A stretch of DNA of 64,000 nucleotides from Streptomyces sp. NBC_00335 (GTDB lineage: Bacteria > Actinomycetota > Actinomycetes > Streptomycetales > Streptomycetaceae), in contig NZ_CP108006.1 in assembly GCF_036127095.1 (NCBI RefSeq), positions 3,720,001 through 3,784,000 of the forward strand. The letters are read 5' to 3'. The position numbers were made by a program, and so were the translations under genes. Each line of letters starts with the position of its first letter. Within the stretch, counting starts at the first letter, position 1. The notes under the pieces are model-generated. The model saw only the letters and a list, made by a program, of their open reading frames with translations. It ran no database searches and was not told where the DNA came from. Shown here in pieces: positions 8,481-17,730 of the stretch.

Positions 8481-9055
8481 GGGGCCGGGCAGGCCGCGCC
8501 GACCACCCCGTACACGCGGTCGCCGAGTTCGAACTCCCCGAGCGGGGTCATGCCCAGCCCGTCGACGTGCACCGTCCAAGAGGCCCGGTTGCTCATCTCG
8601 ATGAAGGCCACCATCACCTCGGCCCGCCCCGAGGCGGCCTTCAGCCCTGCGTCGAACAGCCCGCGGGCGATCCCCCGGCCGCGGTACGCGGCCGCGACCA
8701 CGACGGGCCCGTAGAGCAGCCACCGCGCGGCCCCCAGCGGCCGCCCGCGCCACAGCAGCTCGTCCTTGGCCCCCAGCAGCGCCCGCACGGGCGGCGGCGG
8801 CCCCGGCACGCTCTCGGCCCGTACGAGCCCGAGCAGCCCGGCGATCGCCCCGCCGTCGTCCGCGACGAGCAGCCCGCCACCCACGGCCATCGCCCGCAAC
8901 GCGTCCTCGTCGAGCGCCCCCTGCACGAACCCCTGCCGGGCCCGCTCCTCCGCGCTCAGCGCATCGTGGTGATTGGCGGCGAACAGCCCCGCCATGGCCG
9001 GCGCATCCGCCGCGGTGGCGGCCCTGTAGTGCATGCCTCCGATGCTGACACGCAC
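8477..9055 (-). CDS. GNAT-family N-acetyltransferase
   Basis: A 192-aa protein with the GNAT acetyl-CoA site: the strand GPVVVAAAYRGRGIARGLFDAG around residue 115-135 contains the R/Q-x-x-G-x-G/A pyrophosphate loop (RGRGIA). The N-terminal YRAATAADAPAMAGLFAAN helix is typical. The acceptor substrate is unknown. The GTG at 9055 was taken; ATG 9034 is an alternative but has GGAGG only 1 nt away. It lies between folK/DUF3180 and folE on the opposite strand without obvious functional link. Confidence 0.8.
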   Translation of the reverse strand: MRVSIGGMHYRAATAADAPAMAGLFAANHHDALSAEERARQGFVQGALDEDALRAMAVGGGLLVADDGGAIAGLLGLVRAESVPGPPPPVRALLGAKDELLWRGRPLGAARWLLYGPVVVAAAYRGRGIARGLFDAGLKAASGRAEVMVAFIEMSNRASWTVHVDGLGMTPLGEFELGDRVYGVVGAACPAP

Positions 9056-9089
9056 CGGGGCTGCCTGCCCGTCCAGTGCTGTGACCGCA

Positions 9090-9698
9090 CTAGCGGGCCA
9101 TGATCAGGCTCATCGCCTCGTTGCGGGTCGCGGGGTCGCGGAGCTGGCCGCGGACGGCCGAGGTGATGGTCTTCGCGCCGGGCTTGCGGACCCCGCGCAT
9201 GGTCATGCACATGTGCTCGCACTCGATGACCACGATGACCCCGCGCGGGTCCAGGATCTCCATGACCGACTCGGCGATCTGGGTGGTCAGCCGCTCCTGC
9301 ACCTGCGGGCGGCGGGCGAAGACGTCCACGAGGCGGGCCAGCTTCGACAGGCCGGTGATCTTGCCGTCGACGGACGGGATGTAGCCGACGTGCGCCACGC
9401 CGTGGAACGGCACCAGGTGATGTTCACAGGTGCTCATGACTTCGATGTCCTTCACCAGGACCATCTCGTCGTGGCCGAGGTCGAAGGTCGTCGTCAGGAC
9501 GTCCTCCGGCTTCTGGTAGAGGCCGGCGAATATCTCCTTGTACGCCCGCGCGACCCGCCCCGGAGTCGCCAGCAGCCCCTCGCGGTCCGGGTCCTCGCCG
9601 ACCGCGATCAGGAGCTCGCGGACCGCCGCCTCGGCGCGCTTCTCGTCGAACTCGCCGATCGTGCCCTCGCCACCGGTCAGGGTCACTGGGTCGGTCAT
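9090..9698 (-). CDS. folE: GTP cyclohydrolase I
   Basis: A 202-aa enzyme opening the folate/pterin pathway by converting GTP to 7,8-dihydroneopterin triphosphate. The active-site zinc ligands appear in [10 protein letters not shown] near residue 90 and [11 protein letters not shown] near 160. [20 protein letters not shown] and [13 protein letters not shown] are family hallmarks. ATG 9698 is preceded by GAGGAAGAG. It sits downstream of ftsH on the same strand but is separated by a strong hairpin, so it probably has its own promoter in 9699-9740. Confidence 0.97.
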   Translation of the reverse strand: MTDPVTLTGGEGTIGEFDEKRAEAAVRELLIAVGEDPDREGLLATPGRVARAYKEIFAGLYQKPEDVLTTTFDLGHDEMVLVKDIEVMSTCEHHLVPFHGVAHVGYIPSVDGKITGLSKLARLVDVFARRPQVQERLTTQIAESVMEILDPRGVIVVIECEHMCMTMRGVRKPGAKTITSAVRGQLRDPATRNEAMSLIMAR

Positions 9699-9740
9699 CT
9701 CTTCCTCGTTCCTGTGTGCACGGTCCCGGCACGTGAAAGT

Positions 9741-9776
9741 GCCGCGCCCCCCAGGCTAGAACCTGGGGGGCGCGGC
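9741..9776 (-). terminator. Strong hairpin terminator downstream of ftsH
   Basis: A perfect 15-bp stem pairs GCCGCGCCCCCCAGG (9741-9755) with 9762-9776 around a 6-nt loop CTAGAA. It lies 18 bp past the ftsH stop and upstream of folE on the same strand. No U-tract follows, which is usual for Streptomyces terminators. A smaller overlapping stem (CGGCAC/GTGCCG, 9727-9744) is alternative folding. Confidence 0.85.
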
Positions 9777-9793
9777 TTCCATTCCGGGAGGGA

Positions 9794-11821
9794 CTAGGCC
9801 TCCGGGAGCTCCTCCGGGGAGGGCTCCGGGGACTTCTCCACGGATACGGCCGAGGCCGCGGACGTGCCGTTCGCCGCGTTCGTCAGCTGGAGCTCCTTGG
9901 GAGAGAGCACCGGCGGACGGGTGGACGGCGTGCGGTGCGAGGAGCCGGTCCACGCCGGGCGGGCCGGGCGCTTCACGATCGTCGAGAAGACCTCGGCGAT
10001 CTGCTCCTTGTTGAGCGTCTCCTTCTCGAGGAGGGCGAGGACGAGGTTGTCGAGGACGTCGCGGTTCTCGACCAGGATTTCCCAGGCCTCGTTGTGCGCC
10101 GTCTCGATGAGCTTCTTGACCTCTTCGTCGACCAGTGCGGCGACCTCTTCCGAGTAGTCCCTCGGGTGCGACATCTCGCGGCCCAGGAACGGCTCGGTGT
10201 TGTCCCCGCCGAACTTGATCGCGCCGAGACGCTCGGTCATGCCGTACTGGGTGACCATCGCGCGGGCCGTTGCCGTGGCCTTCTCGATGTCGTTCGCGGC
10301 GCCCGTGGTCGGGTCGTGGAAGACCAGTTCCTCGGCCGCGCGCCCGCCCAGCATGTACGCGAGCTGGTCGAGCATCTCGTTGCGCGTGGTCGAGTACTTG
10401 TCCTCGTCGGGCAGGACCATGGTGTAACCCAGGGCCCGGCCGCGGGACAGGATCGTGATCTTGTGGACCGGGTCGGAGTTCGGGGAAGCCGCCGCGACCA
10501 GGGCGTGGCCGCCCTCGTGGTACGCGGTGATCTTCTTTTCCCGGTCCGACATGATCCGGGTCCGCTTCTGCGGACCCGCCACGACGCGGTCGATCGCCTC
10601 GTCCAGCGCGTGGTTGTCGATCAGCTTCTGGTCCGAGCGGGCCGTGAGGAGCGCGGCCTCGTTCAGGACGTTGGCGAGATCGGCACCCGTGAAGCCGGGC
10701 GTACGGCGGGCAACCGCACCCAGGTCGACGTCCGGGGCGACCGGCTTGCCCTTCTGGTGGACCTTGAGGATCTCCAGACGGCCCTGCATGTCCGGACGGT
10801 CGACCGCGATCTGGCGGTCGAAGCGGCCGGGGCGCAGGAGGGCCGGGTCGAGGATGTCGGGACGGTTCGTGGCGGCGATCAGGATGACCCCGCCCTTCAC
10901 GTCGAAGCCGTCCATCTCGACGAGCAGCTGGTTGAGGGTCTGCTCGCGCTCGTCGTGACCGCCGCCGAGGCCCGCACCGCGGTGCCGGCCGACTGCGTCG
11001 ATCTCGTCGACGAAGACGATCGCCGGGGCGTTGGCCTTGGCCTGCTCGAACAGGTCGCGGACACGCGAGGCACCGACACCGACGAACATCTCGACGAAGT
11101 CGGATCCGGAGATCGAGTAGAAGGGGACACCGGCCTCGCCCGCGACGGCACGCGCGAGCAGGGTCTTACCGGTGCCGGGCGGGCCGTACAGCAGCACGCC
11201 CTTGGGGATCTTGGCGCCGACGGCCTGGAACTTCGCCGGCTCCTGGAGGAACTCCTTGATCTCGTGGAGTTCCTCGACGGCCTCGTCCGAACCCGCGACA
11301 TCGGCGAACGTCGTCTTCGGGGTGTCCTTGGTGATGAGCTTGGCCTTGGACTTCCCGAACTGCATGACCCGGGAACCACCGCCCTGCATCTGGTTCATCA
11401 GGAACAGGAAGACGACCACGATGAGGACGAACGGCAGCAGCGAGAGCAGCACGCTCAGGAACGGGCTGGTCTTGTCCGGCGTGACGGAGTATCCGTCAGG
11501 GATCTGACCGGCTTCGAACTTGGTCTGGAGGTTCTGGGCGAGCTGTACGCCCTGGTCCCCGATGTAGTTGGCCTGGAACTTGGTGCCGTCGTTGTCGCCG
11601 AGCTTCTGGTCCTTCTTCAGCTCGATCTTGATCATCTGGCTGTCACCGGTGGTGAGCTTGGCGCTGTCCACCTGGCCACTGTTGATCGCCTTGATGACCT
11701 CGCTGGTCTCCACCGACTTGTAGCCGCCGCCGGAGCCGACGACGTTCATCAACACGACCACGGCGAGGACGGCCAGCACGATCCACATAACCGGCCCACG
11801 GAAGTATCGCTTCACGTCCAT
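9794..11821 (-). CDS. ftsH: ATP-dependent zinc metalloprotease FtsH
   Basis: A 675-aa membrane AAA+ protease that degrades membrane and short-lived regulatory proteins. Membrane helices are at about residues 11-29 and 122-142, flanking an extracytoplasmic domain. Walker A GPPGTGKT is at 213-220, Walker B VFVDEID at 269-275, the SRH arginine region [11 protein letters not shown] near 326-336, and the protease zinc site HEGGH at 435-439. The C-terminal about 70 residues are a low-complexity Pro/Ser/Glu tail usual in Streptomyces FtsH. Its Shine-Dalgarno is separated from ATG 11821 by a hairpin (see 11826-11853). It closes the dacB-tilS-hpt-ftsH run. Confidence 0.97.
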   Translation of the reverse strand: MDVKRYFRGPVMWIVLAVLAVVVLMNVVGSGGGYKSVETSEVIKAINSGQVDSAKLTTGDSQMIKIELKKDQKLGDNDGTKFQANYIGDQGVQLAQNLQTKFEAGQIPDGYSVTPDKTSPFLSVLLSLLPFVLIVVVFLFLMNQMQGGGSRVMQFGKSKAKLITKDTPKTTFADVAGSDEAVEELHEIKEFLQEPAKFQAVGAKIPKGVLLYGPPGTGKTLLARAVAGEAGVPFYSISGSDFVEMFVGVGASRVRDLFEQAKANAPAIVFVDEIDAVGRHRGAGLGGGHDEREQTLNQLLVEMDGFDVKGGVILIAATNRPDILDPALLRPGRFDRQIAVDRPDMQGRLEILKVHQKGKPVAPDVDLGAVARRTPGFTGADLANVLNEAALLTARSDQKLIDNHALDEAIDRVVAGPQKRTRIMSDREKKITAYHEGGHALVAAASPNSDPVHKITILSRGRALGYTMVLPDEDKYSTTRNEMLDQLAYMLGGRAAEELVFHDPTTGAANDIEKATATARAMVTQYGMTERLGAIKFGGDNTEPFLGREMSHPRDYSEEVAALVDEEVKKLIETAHNEAWEILVENRDVLDNLVLALLEKETLNKEQIAEVFSTIVKRPARPAWTGSSHRTPSTRPPVLSPKELQLTNAANGTSAASAVSVEKSPEPSPEELPEA

Positions 11822-11825
11822 CCAT

Positions 11826-11853
11826 ACGGGGCGCTAGGCACCCCGTCCCTCCT
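11826..11853 (-). promoter_or_regulatory. ftsH leader: Shine-Dalgarno plus start-proximal hairpin
   Basis: On the minus strand the sequence reads AGGAGGG (11853-11847), then a 9-bp stem ACGGGGTGC / GCGCCCCGT with a CTA loop (11846-11826), then four bases and the ftsH ATG. An ideal Shine-Dalgarno is thus 25 nt from the start but is brought to about 4 nt if the hairpin is looped out. No better-placed ribosome site or upstream in-frame start is present. This could be structural bridging or a translation switch. Confidence 0.6.
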
Positions 11854-12003
11854 GCCCGTAGGTAAATGCTGCTGTGAGTAAAGACTGTTCTTCGGAATGT
11901 ACCCCTGCATTGTCACCCGCGGCCTCATGGGACGGCTGACAGACCCGCCTTTCCATGCTCCAACGGCGGGAAACGCTCCAGGGTTCCCCTGTCGGGCTCT
12001 GGA

Positions 12004-12564
12004 TCAGCCGCCGTAGACGTGGGGAGCGAGGGTGCCGACGAACGGCAGGTTGCGGTACTTCTCGGCGTAGTCGAGGCCGTAGCCGACGACGAACTCGTTG
12101 GGGATGTCGAAGCCGACCCACTTCACGTCGATCGCGACCTTGGCGGCGTCGGGCTTGCGCAGCAGCGTGACGACCTCCAGGGAGGCCGGCTGGCGGGAGC
12201 CGAGGTTCGACAGCAGCCACGACAGGGTCAGGCCCGAGTCGATGATGTCCTCGACGATCAGGACGTGCTTGTCCTTGATGTCGGTGTCCAGGTCCTTGAG
12301 GATCCGCACCACGCCCGAGGACTGGGTCCCGGCGCCGTACGAGGACACCGCCATCCAGTCCATGGTGAGCGGGGTGGACAAGGCGCGCGCCAGGTCCGCC
12401 ATGACCATCACCGCGCCCTTGAGGACACCGACGATGAGCAGGTCCTTGCCCGCGTACTCCGCGTCGATCTTCGCGGCCAGCTCTGCCAGCTTCGCGTCGA
12501 TCTCTTCCTTGGTGATGAGCACCGACTGGAGGTCGTTGCCCATGTCCTTCTCGTCCACCCGCAT
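12004..12564 (-). CDS. hpt: Hypoxanthine phosphoribosyltransferase
   Basis: A 186-aa purine-salvage enzyme transferring ribose-5-phosphate from PRPP to hypoxanthine/guanine. The PRPP-binding motif is [14 protein letters not shown] near residue 105; the pyrophosphate loop [14 protein letters not shown] is near 50 and the mobile loop [11 protein letters not shown] near 78; [20 protein letters not shown] forms the purine pocket. ATG 12564 was preferred to GTG one codon upstream; ATG 12543 is also possible. Neighbour order tilS-hpt-ftsH is conserved in many bacteria. Confidence 0.96.
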   Translation of the reverse strand: MRVDEKDMGNDLQSVLITKEEIDAKLAELAAKIDAEYAGKDLLIVGVLKGAVMVMADLARALSTPLTMDWMAVSSYGAGTQSSGVVRILKDLDTDIKDKHVLIVEDIIDSGLTLSWLLSNLGSRQPASLEVVTLLRKPDAAKVAIDVKWVGFDIPNEFVVGYGLDYAEKYRNLPFVGTLAPHVYGG

Positions 12565-12585
12565 CACTTTCGTTGTCGGCTGGGG

Positions 12586-12606
12586 CTCCGGGGGGTGACC
12601 CCGGAG
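12586..12606 (-). terminator. Hairpin between tilS and hpt
   Basis: A perfect 8-bp stem CTCCGGGG / CCCCGGAG with a 5-nt loop (12586-12606) lies 24 bp after the tilS stop and 22 bp before the hpt start. It could end part of the tilS transcript or act in the hpt leader. Confidence 0.5.
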
Positions 12607-12630
12607 GTCTCAGCCGTGTTTCAGCACCAA

Positions 12631-13755
12631 TCAGCCCTGCCGGATGACCAGTCTGCCACCCTGCCGCTGGGCCTCGACCCGGCCGGGCAGGTTGATGGCT
12701 CCCTGACCGCGCCATCCGGTGATGAGCCGGTCGACTTCCTCGATGTGGCGGGCGAAGAGGGAGCCCGCGGGAGAGCCGGCGGCGACGACGGCCCGGCGCA
12801 GCACCCGGCGGCGGACGGCCGGGGGCAGCGCGTACAGCTTCGCGCACTCCAGGCGGCCGGCTTCGTCGCGTACGCCGCTCTCGGCCTCGGCGGCCCAGGC
12901 GTCCAGGGCGTCGGCGTCGTCGCGGGAGAGCTGGGCGGTGCGGGCGAGCGCCTCCACGACCCCCTTGCCGAGCGCCTTCTCCAGGGCGGGCAGTCCCTCG
13001 TGGCGCAGCCGGGAGCGGGTGTAGGCGGGGTCGATGTTGTGCGGGTCGTCCCAGACGGCGAGGGACTGGACCATGCAGGCCTTGCGGGCGGTCTGCCGGT
13101 CGACCTGGAGGAAGGGCCGGCGGTAGCGGTGGCCGCGGCCCCGGGCGCCGGGGTCTCCGGGGCCTCCGGAGACTTCCGCCATGCCGGAGAGCGAGCGGGT
13201 GCCGGAGCCGCGGGCGAGGCCCAGCAGGACGGTTTCGGCTTGGTCGTCACGGGTGTGGCCGAGCAGCACGGCGACGGCGCCCAGCCGGTCGGCGGCCTCG
13301 TCCAGGGCCGCGTAGCGGGCGTCGCGGGCGGCGGCTTCGGGGCCTCCTTCGCGGCCGACGCGCACGGCGACGGACAGGGCGGGGTCCAGGCGCAGCGCGG
13401 TCATGCGGGAGACGACCTCGGCGGCGCGCAGGGCGGAGCCGTCCTGGAGGCCGTGGTCGACGGTGATGCCGCCGGCCCGGATTCCGAGTTTGGGGGCCTC
13501 GAAGGCGAGGGCGGAGGCGAGCGCCATGGAGTCGGCGCCGCCGGAGCAGGCCACGAGGACGAGCGGGGCGGTGTCGGGGAGGGGGTCGTGGGGGGCGGCA
13601 CCGGCCGAGGATCCGACGGTGCGGCCGGGGCGGCCGACGCGGGGTGCGGGGGTGGTGGCGGGCCGGCTGTTGAGTTCTGTCAGGTCGGTGAGGACGTCGT
13701 GGAGTACGCGGCGGACCGCCAGGCGTATCGCCGCGACCGCAGGATGGGGACCCAT
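12631..13755 (-). CDS. tilS: tRNA(Ile)-lysidine synthase
   Basis: A 374-aa enzyme that ATP-dependently attaches lysine to C34 of the tRNA-Ile CAU anticodon, changing its identity. The PP-loop [10 protein letters not shown] is at residues 71-80, followed by VDHGLQDGS and the [18 protein letters not shown] motif. A Pro-rich insertion of about 35 residues ([20 protein letters not shown]) separates the N-terminal helix from the PP-loop. ATG 13755 is chosen because GAAGGG stands about 8 nt upstream and the preceding codons are low-quality coding. The 234-bp gap 13756-13989 has no gene and presumably holds a promoter. Confidence 0.94.
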   Translation of the reverse strand: MGPHPAVAAIRLAVRRVLHDVLTDLTELNSRPATTPAPRVGRPGRTVGSSAGAAPHDPLPDTAPLVLVACSGGADSMALASALAFEAPKLGIRAGGITVDHGLQDGSALRAAEVVSRMTALRLDPALSVAVRVGREGGPEAAARDARYAALDEAADRLGAVAVLLGHTRDDQAETVLLGLARGSGTRSLSGMAEVSGGPGDPGARGRGHRYRRPFLQVDRQTARKACMVQSLAVWDDPHNIDPAYTRSRLRHEGLPALEKALGKGVVEALARTAQLSRDDADALDAWAAEAESGVRDEAGRLECAKLYALPPAVRRRVLRRAVVAAGSPAGSLFARHIEEVDRLITGWRGQGAINLPGRVEAQRQGGRLVIRQG

Positions 13756-13989
13756 ATCCGGTGCCCTTCGGTGGAGTTCGGATGCCTCGAGGCGCTGGGG
13801 AGGCGTTGGGGGAGGGTGGTGTGCCGGTGTGCTGCCCGGCTCCCCCCGCGGGCGGGGGTTGTCACTCAGAGTGCGTCGATGGTGACAGAACCGAGCCGTT
13901 CCCCGAGCATCGCACGCCCTTCCACGCCCCACGGTCCCTCGGACGGGTGACGCTGCTTCCCCCAGAGGGACATCTTCACGCCTCTTGGG

Positions 13990-15141
13990 TCACACCTCTT
14001 CGCTTGCCTCGCTCTGCTCGCTCCCCTTGCGGTGGACCCGGGCCACCCAGTCCGCGGGGCTGGCGATCTCGGCCTTGGTCGGCAGTGTGTTCGGGGAGGT
14101 CCAGACCCGGTTGAAGCCGTCCATGCCGACCTGGCCGACGACGGCGCGCACGAAGCGTTCCCCGTCGCGGTACTGGCGCAGCTTGGCGTCGAGGCCGAGG
14201 AGTTTGCGCAGGGCGGCGTCGAGGCGGCCCGCGCCGCTGGCCCTGCGCTGCTGGAACTTCTCGCGGATCTCGGCGACCGAGGGGACGACCTCGGGGCCGA
14301 CCCCGTCCATGACGAAGTCGGCGTGGCCCTCCAGCAGGGACATGACGGCGGTGAGCCGGGCCAGTACCTCGCGCTGTTCGGGGGTCTGGACGAGCTCGAC
14401 GAGGGAGCGGCCCTCTTCTCCGCGTTCCGCGTCGGGGCGGGCGCCGGCGAAGGACTGGGCGGCCTCGCGCAGTCGCTCCAGAACGGTCATCGGGTCCACT
14501 TCGGTGGCGCCGAGGAACGTCTGGATTTCACCCTCCAGGTGTTCGCGGAGCCACGGTACGGCCGTGAACTGGGTACGGTGCGTCTCCTCGTGCAGGCAGA
14601 CCCAGAGCCGGAAGTCGTGCGGGTCCACCTCCAGCTCCCGCTCGACGTGGACGATGTTCGGCGCGACGAGCAGCAGCCGGCCGCCCGTGGCCGGGCCCGG
14701 GAGGTCCAGGCCCGCGGGCGCGAAGGTCTCGTACTGGCCGAGCACGCGGGAGGCCAGGAAGCTGAGCAGCATGCCCAGTTCGACGCCGGTGACCTTGCCG
14801 CCGACCGCGCCGAGCACGGCGCCGCCGGGAGTGCCGGCGCGGCGGTCCTGCATCTTGCCGAGGAGGGGGGACAGGAGCTCGCGGAAGCCCGCGACGTTGG
14901 CCTTGACCCAGCCGGCCCGGTCCACGACGAGGACGGGGGTGTCGGCCGGGGTCATGCCTTCGGGCATCATCCGCGTGAACTCGCGCACGTGCCGTTCCGA
15001 GGTCTTGGCGTGCCTGCGCAGCTCCGCGACGACGGCCCGCGCCTCTTCCCGGCTCACCTCCGGACCGGGCCGCACGAGCCTGGTCGCGGTCGCCACCGCG
15101 AGGTTCCAGTCGACCATCTCCGCACCGCCGAAGCTCGTCAT
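13990..15141 (-). CDS. Zinc-dependent metalloprotease, DUF2342 family
   Basis: A 383-aa cytosolic protein of the actinobacterial zinc-metalloprotease family also annotated as coenzyme F420-biosynthesis-associated. The zinc site HEETHRTQF near residue 180 fits HExxH, and the family segment VDRAGWVKANVAGFRELLSP is near 80; the later LEGHADFVMDGVG segment supplies further candidate ligands. Substrate unknown. It sits 57 bp downstream of dacB in the same direction and is probably co-transcribed with it. Confidence 0.88.
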   Translation of the reverse strand: MTSFGGAEMVDWNLAVATATRLVRPGPEVSREEARAVVAELRRHAKTSERHVREFTRMMPEGMTPADTPVLVVDRAGWVKANVAGFRELLSPLLGKMQDRRAGTPGGAVLGAVGGKVTGVELGMLLSFLASRVLGQYETFAPAGLDLPGPATGGRLLLVAPNIVHVERELEVDPHDFRLWVCLHEETHRTQFTAVPWLREHLEGEIQTFLGATEVDPMTVLERLREAAQSFAGARPDAERGEEGRSLVELVQTPEQREVLARLTAVMSLLEGHADFVMDGVGPEVVPSVAEIREKFQQRRASGAGRLDAALRKLLGLDAKLRQYRDGERFVRAVVGQVGMDGFNRVWTSPNTLPTKAEIASPADWVARVHRKGSEQSEASEEV

Positions 15142-15198
15142 GCGTCAACCGTACGTGGACCTGCGCGCGGGCGGGATCCCCAGGACGCCCAGGACCGC

Positions 15199-16641
15199 CT
15201 AAGAGGTGGTGGCCACGGCCGCGGCGAGTTTGTCGAGGGCCTTCTCGGCGGGGCCCGCGTCCGGGGTGTTCGCGGCCAGGAAGGCGAAGGCGAGCAGTCG
15301 GCCGGTGGGGTCGACGACGGTGCCGGCGAGGGCGTTCACGCCGCTCAGGGTGCCCGTCTTGGCCCGCAGCAGGCCGGCGGCCGGGGAGCCGCCGGTGTTG
15401 CGGCCGCGCAGGGTGCCGGTGAATCCGGCGACGGGCAGTCCGGTGAGGACGGGCCGCAGTTCGGGGCGCTGCGGATCGGCGGCCTTGGCCAGGAGGGCGG
15501 TGAGCAGGCCGGCGCTGACCTTGTCGGCGCGGGCCAGGCCGCTGCCGTCGGCGAAGCGGGAGCCGGCGGTGTCGACCCCGAGGGCGGCGAGTCTGGCGCC
15601 GGTGGCCTGGGCGACGCCGTCGAAGCTCCCGGGCGCTCCGGAGGCGAGGGCGGTCTGGCGGGCCAGGGCTTCGGCGATGTCGTTGTCGCTGTGGGTCAGC
15701 ATCCGCTCGACCAGCCCGGCGAGCGGGGGCGAGAGGGTGGTGGCGAGCGGGACGGCCCCCGTGGCGGCCTTGGCCCTGGCGGGCTCGCCGGTGACCTTGA
15801 CCCCGCGTTCCCCCAGCAGGGCCGCGAAGGCCCGGGCGGTGTCGCGGGAGGGGTCCGTGCTGCGCTTGACGGGGCCGGAGAAGGATTCGTCGGGGCGGCC
15901 TTCGTCGGCGGTCAGGGCCGTGACGGGCGCGAGGTTGGGGTTCTCGCCGATCGGGTGGCGGACGGGGCCGGTGTAGAGCGAGTCGTCGTAGCCCAGGGCC
16001 ACGGAGTCGGTGCCGGAGGCCTTGAGGGCCTGGGCGGTGTCCGCTGCGAGGGCGACGAGGCTGCCGCCGGAGCCGGCGGGGGCCTTCTTCTTGGCGGTGA
16101 GCGAGGGGTCTCCGCCGCCGACCAGGATGATCCGGCCGGGTCCGGCGCCGGGGGTCACGGTGGTGCGGATCCGGTGCTCGGGGCCGAGGGCCGCGAGGGA
16201 GGCCGCCGCGGTGGCGATCTTGATGGTGGAGGCGGGGGTCATGGCCTGCCGGGCCCCGGCTTCGTAGAGGACCTGCCCGGTGGCGGTGTCGATCACGCAG
16301 GCGCCGCGGGCGGTGCCGAGGGCGGGGTCGGCGAGCAGCGGCCGCAGGGCGGCGGCGAGGGCGCCGGGGTCGGCGGCTCCGGCCTGGTCGCCGGAGCCCG
16401 CTCCGGCCGGGCGTACGCCGGCGAGCACTCCGGGGGCGCTGGGGGCGGCCCGCGGGAGCTGCGCCGCAGGGTCCGTACCGTGATCTGCGCCACCCGTACG
16501 GCCCCAAGAGGCGGCCTTGTCCCGCTCGGCCTTACGCTGGCCGGAGTCCCAGGGACCCGCGGCGGCCACCGTCGCGGCCGACAGGGCGAGGCCGGCGACG
16601 GCCGACACCGCGATGAGCTGCCAGGTCTTGACCAATGGCAC
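15199..16641 (-). CDS. dacB: D-alanyl-D-alanine carboxypeptidase/endopeptidase (PBP4 class, S13)
   Basis: A roughly 480-aa secreted low-molecular-weight penicillin-binding protein trimming peptidoglycan cross-links. A signal peptide/anchor (KTWQLIAVSAVAGLALSAATVAAAG) starts the protein. Active-site motifs are SxxK in PASTIKIATA near residue 120, SxN in THSDNDIAEAL near 320, and KTG in LLRAKTGTLSGVNALAG near 425, in the order and spacing of peptidase S13. The GTG at 16641 was chosen to place the signal peptide at the N-terminus; an upstream start at 16686 would add 15 polar residues. Divergent from ppa. Confidence 0.92.
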   Translation of the reverse strand: MPLVKTWQLIAVSAVAGLALSAATVAAAGPWDSGQRKAERDKAASWGRTGGADHGTDPAAQLPRAAPSAPGVLAGVRPAGAGSGDQAGAADPGALAAALRPLLADPALGTARGACVIDTATGQVLYEAGARQAMTPASTIKIATAAASLAALGPEHRIRTTVTPGAGPGRIILVGGGDPSLTAKKKAPAGSGGSLVALAADTAQALKASGTDSVALGYDDSLYTGPVRHPIGENPNLAPVTALTADEGRPDESFSGPVKRSTDPSRDTARAFAALLGERGVKVTGEPARAKAATGAVPLATTLSPPLAGLVERMLTHSDNDIAEALARQTALASGAPGSFDGVAQATGARLAALGVDTAGSRFADGSGLARADKVSAGLLTALLAKAADPQRPELRPVLTGLPVAGFTGTLRGRNTGGSPAAGLLRAKTGTLSGVNALAGTVVDPTGRLLAFAFLAANTPDAGPAEKALDKLAAAVATTS

Positions 16642-16813
16642 CTCGGACCAGCCCCTTTCGCGATCACACATATGCGTGAGGGACACTTAACCATTGCGTC
16701 TTGCCGCGAGCATGGCACCCCACCCGGCAGGGCCGGGTCGGCCACGCACGCAGGCGAATCAACGCAGTCTCGAAGCAATCAAGCTGCTGAAGCTGATCAT
16801 GGAGGAGCAGGAC

Positions 16814-17308
16814 GTGGAGTTCGACGTCACCATCGAGATCCCCAAGGGTTCGCGGAACAAGTACGAGGTGGACCACGAGACCGGCCGGATCCGTCTGGAC
16901 CGTCGTCTCTTCACCTCGACCAGCTACCCGGCCGACTACGGCTTCGTCGAGAACACCCTCGGCGAGGACGGCGACCCGCTGGACGCGCTGGTCATCCTTG
17001 ACGAGCCGACCTTCCCGGGCTGCCTGATCAAGTGCCGCGCGATCGGCATGTTCAACATGACGGACGAGGCGGGCGGCGACGCCAAGCTGCTGTGCGTGCC
17101 GGCGTCCGACCCGCGTGTGGAGCACCTGCGCGACATCCACCACGTGTCCGAGTTCGACCGCCTGGAGATCCAGCACTTCTTCGAGGTCTACAAGGACCTG
17201 GAGCCGGGCAAGTCGGTCGAGGGCGCGAACTGGGTCGGCCGCGTTGAGGCCGAGGCCGAGATCGAGGCCTCGTACAAGCGCCTTGAGGCCCAGGGCGGCC
17301 AGCACTGA
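16814..17308 (+). CDS. ppa: Inorganic pyrophosphatase
   Basis: A 164-aa soluble type-I pyrophosphatase hydrolysing PPi to drive biosynthetic reactions. The start [20 protein letters not shown] and the metal site [19 protein letters not shown] (about residues 52-70) are diagnostic, as are [13 protein letters not shown] and the late [20 protein letters not shown] 16814 is well supported by GGAGGA 7 nt upstream (16801-16806); longer in-frame forms from 16694 have no recognisable homology. A long repeat-filled gap follows. Confidence 0.97.
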   Translation: MEFDVTIEIPKGSRNKYEVDHETGRIRLDRRLFTSTSYPADYGFVENTLGEDGDPLDALVILDEPTFPGCLIKCRAIGMFNMTDEAGGDAKLLCVPASDPRVEHLRDIHHVSEFDRLEIQHFFEVYKDLEPGKSVEGANWVGRVEAEAEIEASYKRLEAQGGQH

Positions 17309-17450
17309 GCTCCGCTCGGTGAGGTTGGCCCGTGGGCGGGCTGATGCCCGTCGGTCGGCCCGGCCCCTGTGACATCGCGGGCGGTATCCCTTCGGGGGTG
17401 CCGCCCGTTGTCGTGTCCTGGTGCGGGTGCGGGGCCCGGGTGCGGGTGCG

Positions 17451-17515
17451 TTTCCCAGGGGCGCTGCCCCCGGACCCCCGCGCCTCAAACGCCGGCGGGG
17501 CTGGATTTTGGCTTG
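17451..17515. repeat. Composite intergenic repeat, partial copy R2
   Basis: Part of the repeat family, in the opposite orientation to R1: GGGGCGCTGCCCC hairpin followed by CTCAAACGCCGGCGGGGCTGG core and a TTTT run. It lies about 145 bp past the ppa stop and may act as its terminator. The 422-bp gap 17309-17730 holds this element and a tandem repeat and no gene. Confidence 0.65.
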
Positions 17516-17600
17516 CCCCGGCTCGGCTCGGGTCGGCCCGGCTCGGATCGGGTCGCCCCGGCTCGGATCGGGTCGGCCCGGCTCGGATTTGGCTTGCCCC
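17501..17600. repeat. Tandem 20-bp repeat between ppa and the ThrE-type exporter
   Basis: Five consecutive 20-bp units; the three central ones (17521-17580) read GCTCGGATCGGGTCGGCCCG with one or two changes each, while the flanking units carry GGATTTTGGCTTGCCCC variants. The array begins in the core of repeat R2, as if expanded from it. Confidence 0.85.
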
Positions 17601-17730
17601 GGCCCGGCTCGGCCCCGCTGAAAGATCGTCGGCGGGGCTGAAAGTTCAGCTGCGGGGCAGATTCCTGTTTCGCCGTGGATGAGACGGTTCCGCATACTGA
17701 TACCGGCTGGGCTCGGGGACTGGAGGACGC

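Noticed and set aside
11643..11825. Leader peptide starting at ATG 11825 just ahead of ftsH
   Set aside because: A 60-codon frame overlapping ftsH out of phase; no support beyond an ATG near the same Shine-Dalgarno.
17501..17600. CRISPR array
   Set aside because: The units are directly adjacent with no spacers; it is a simple tandem repeat.
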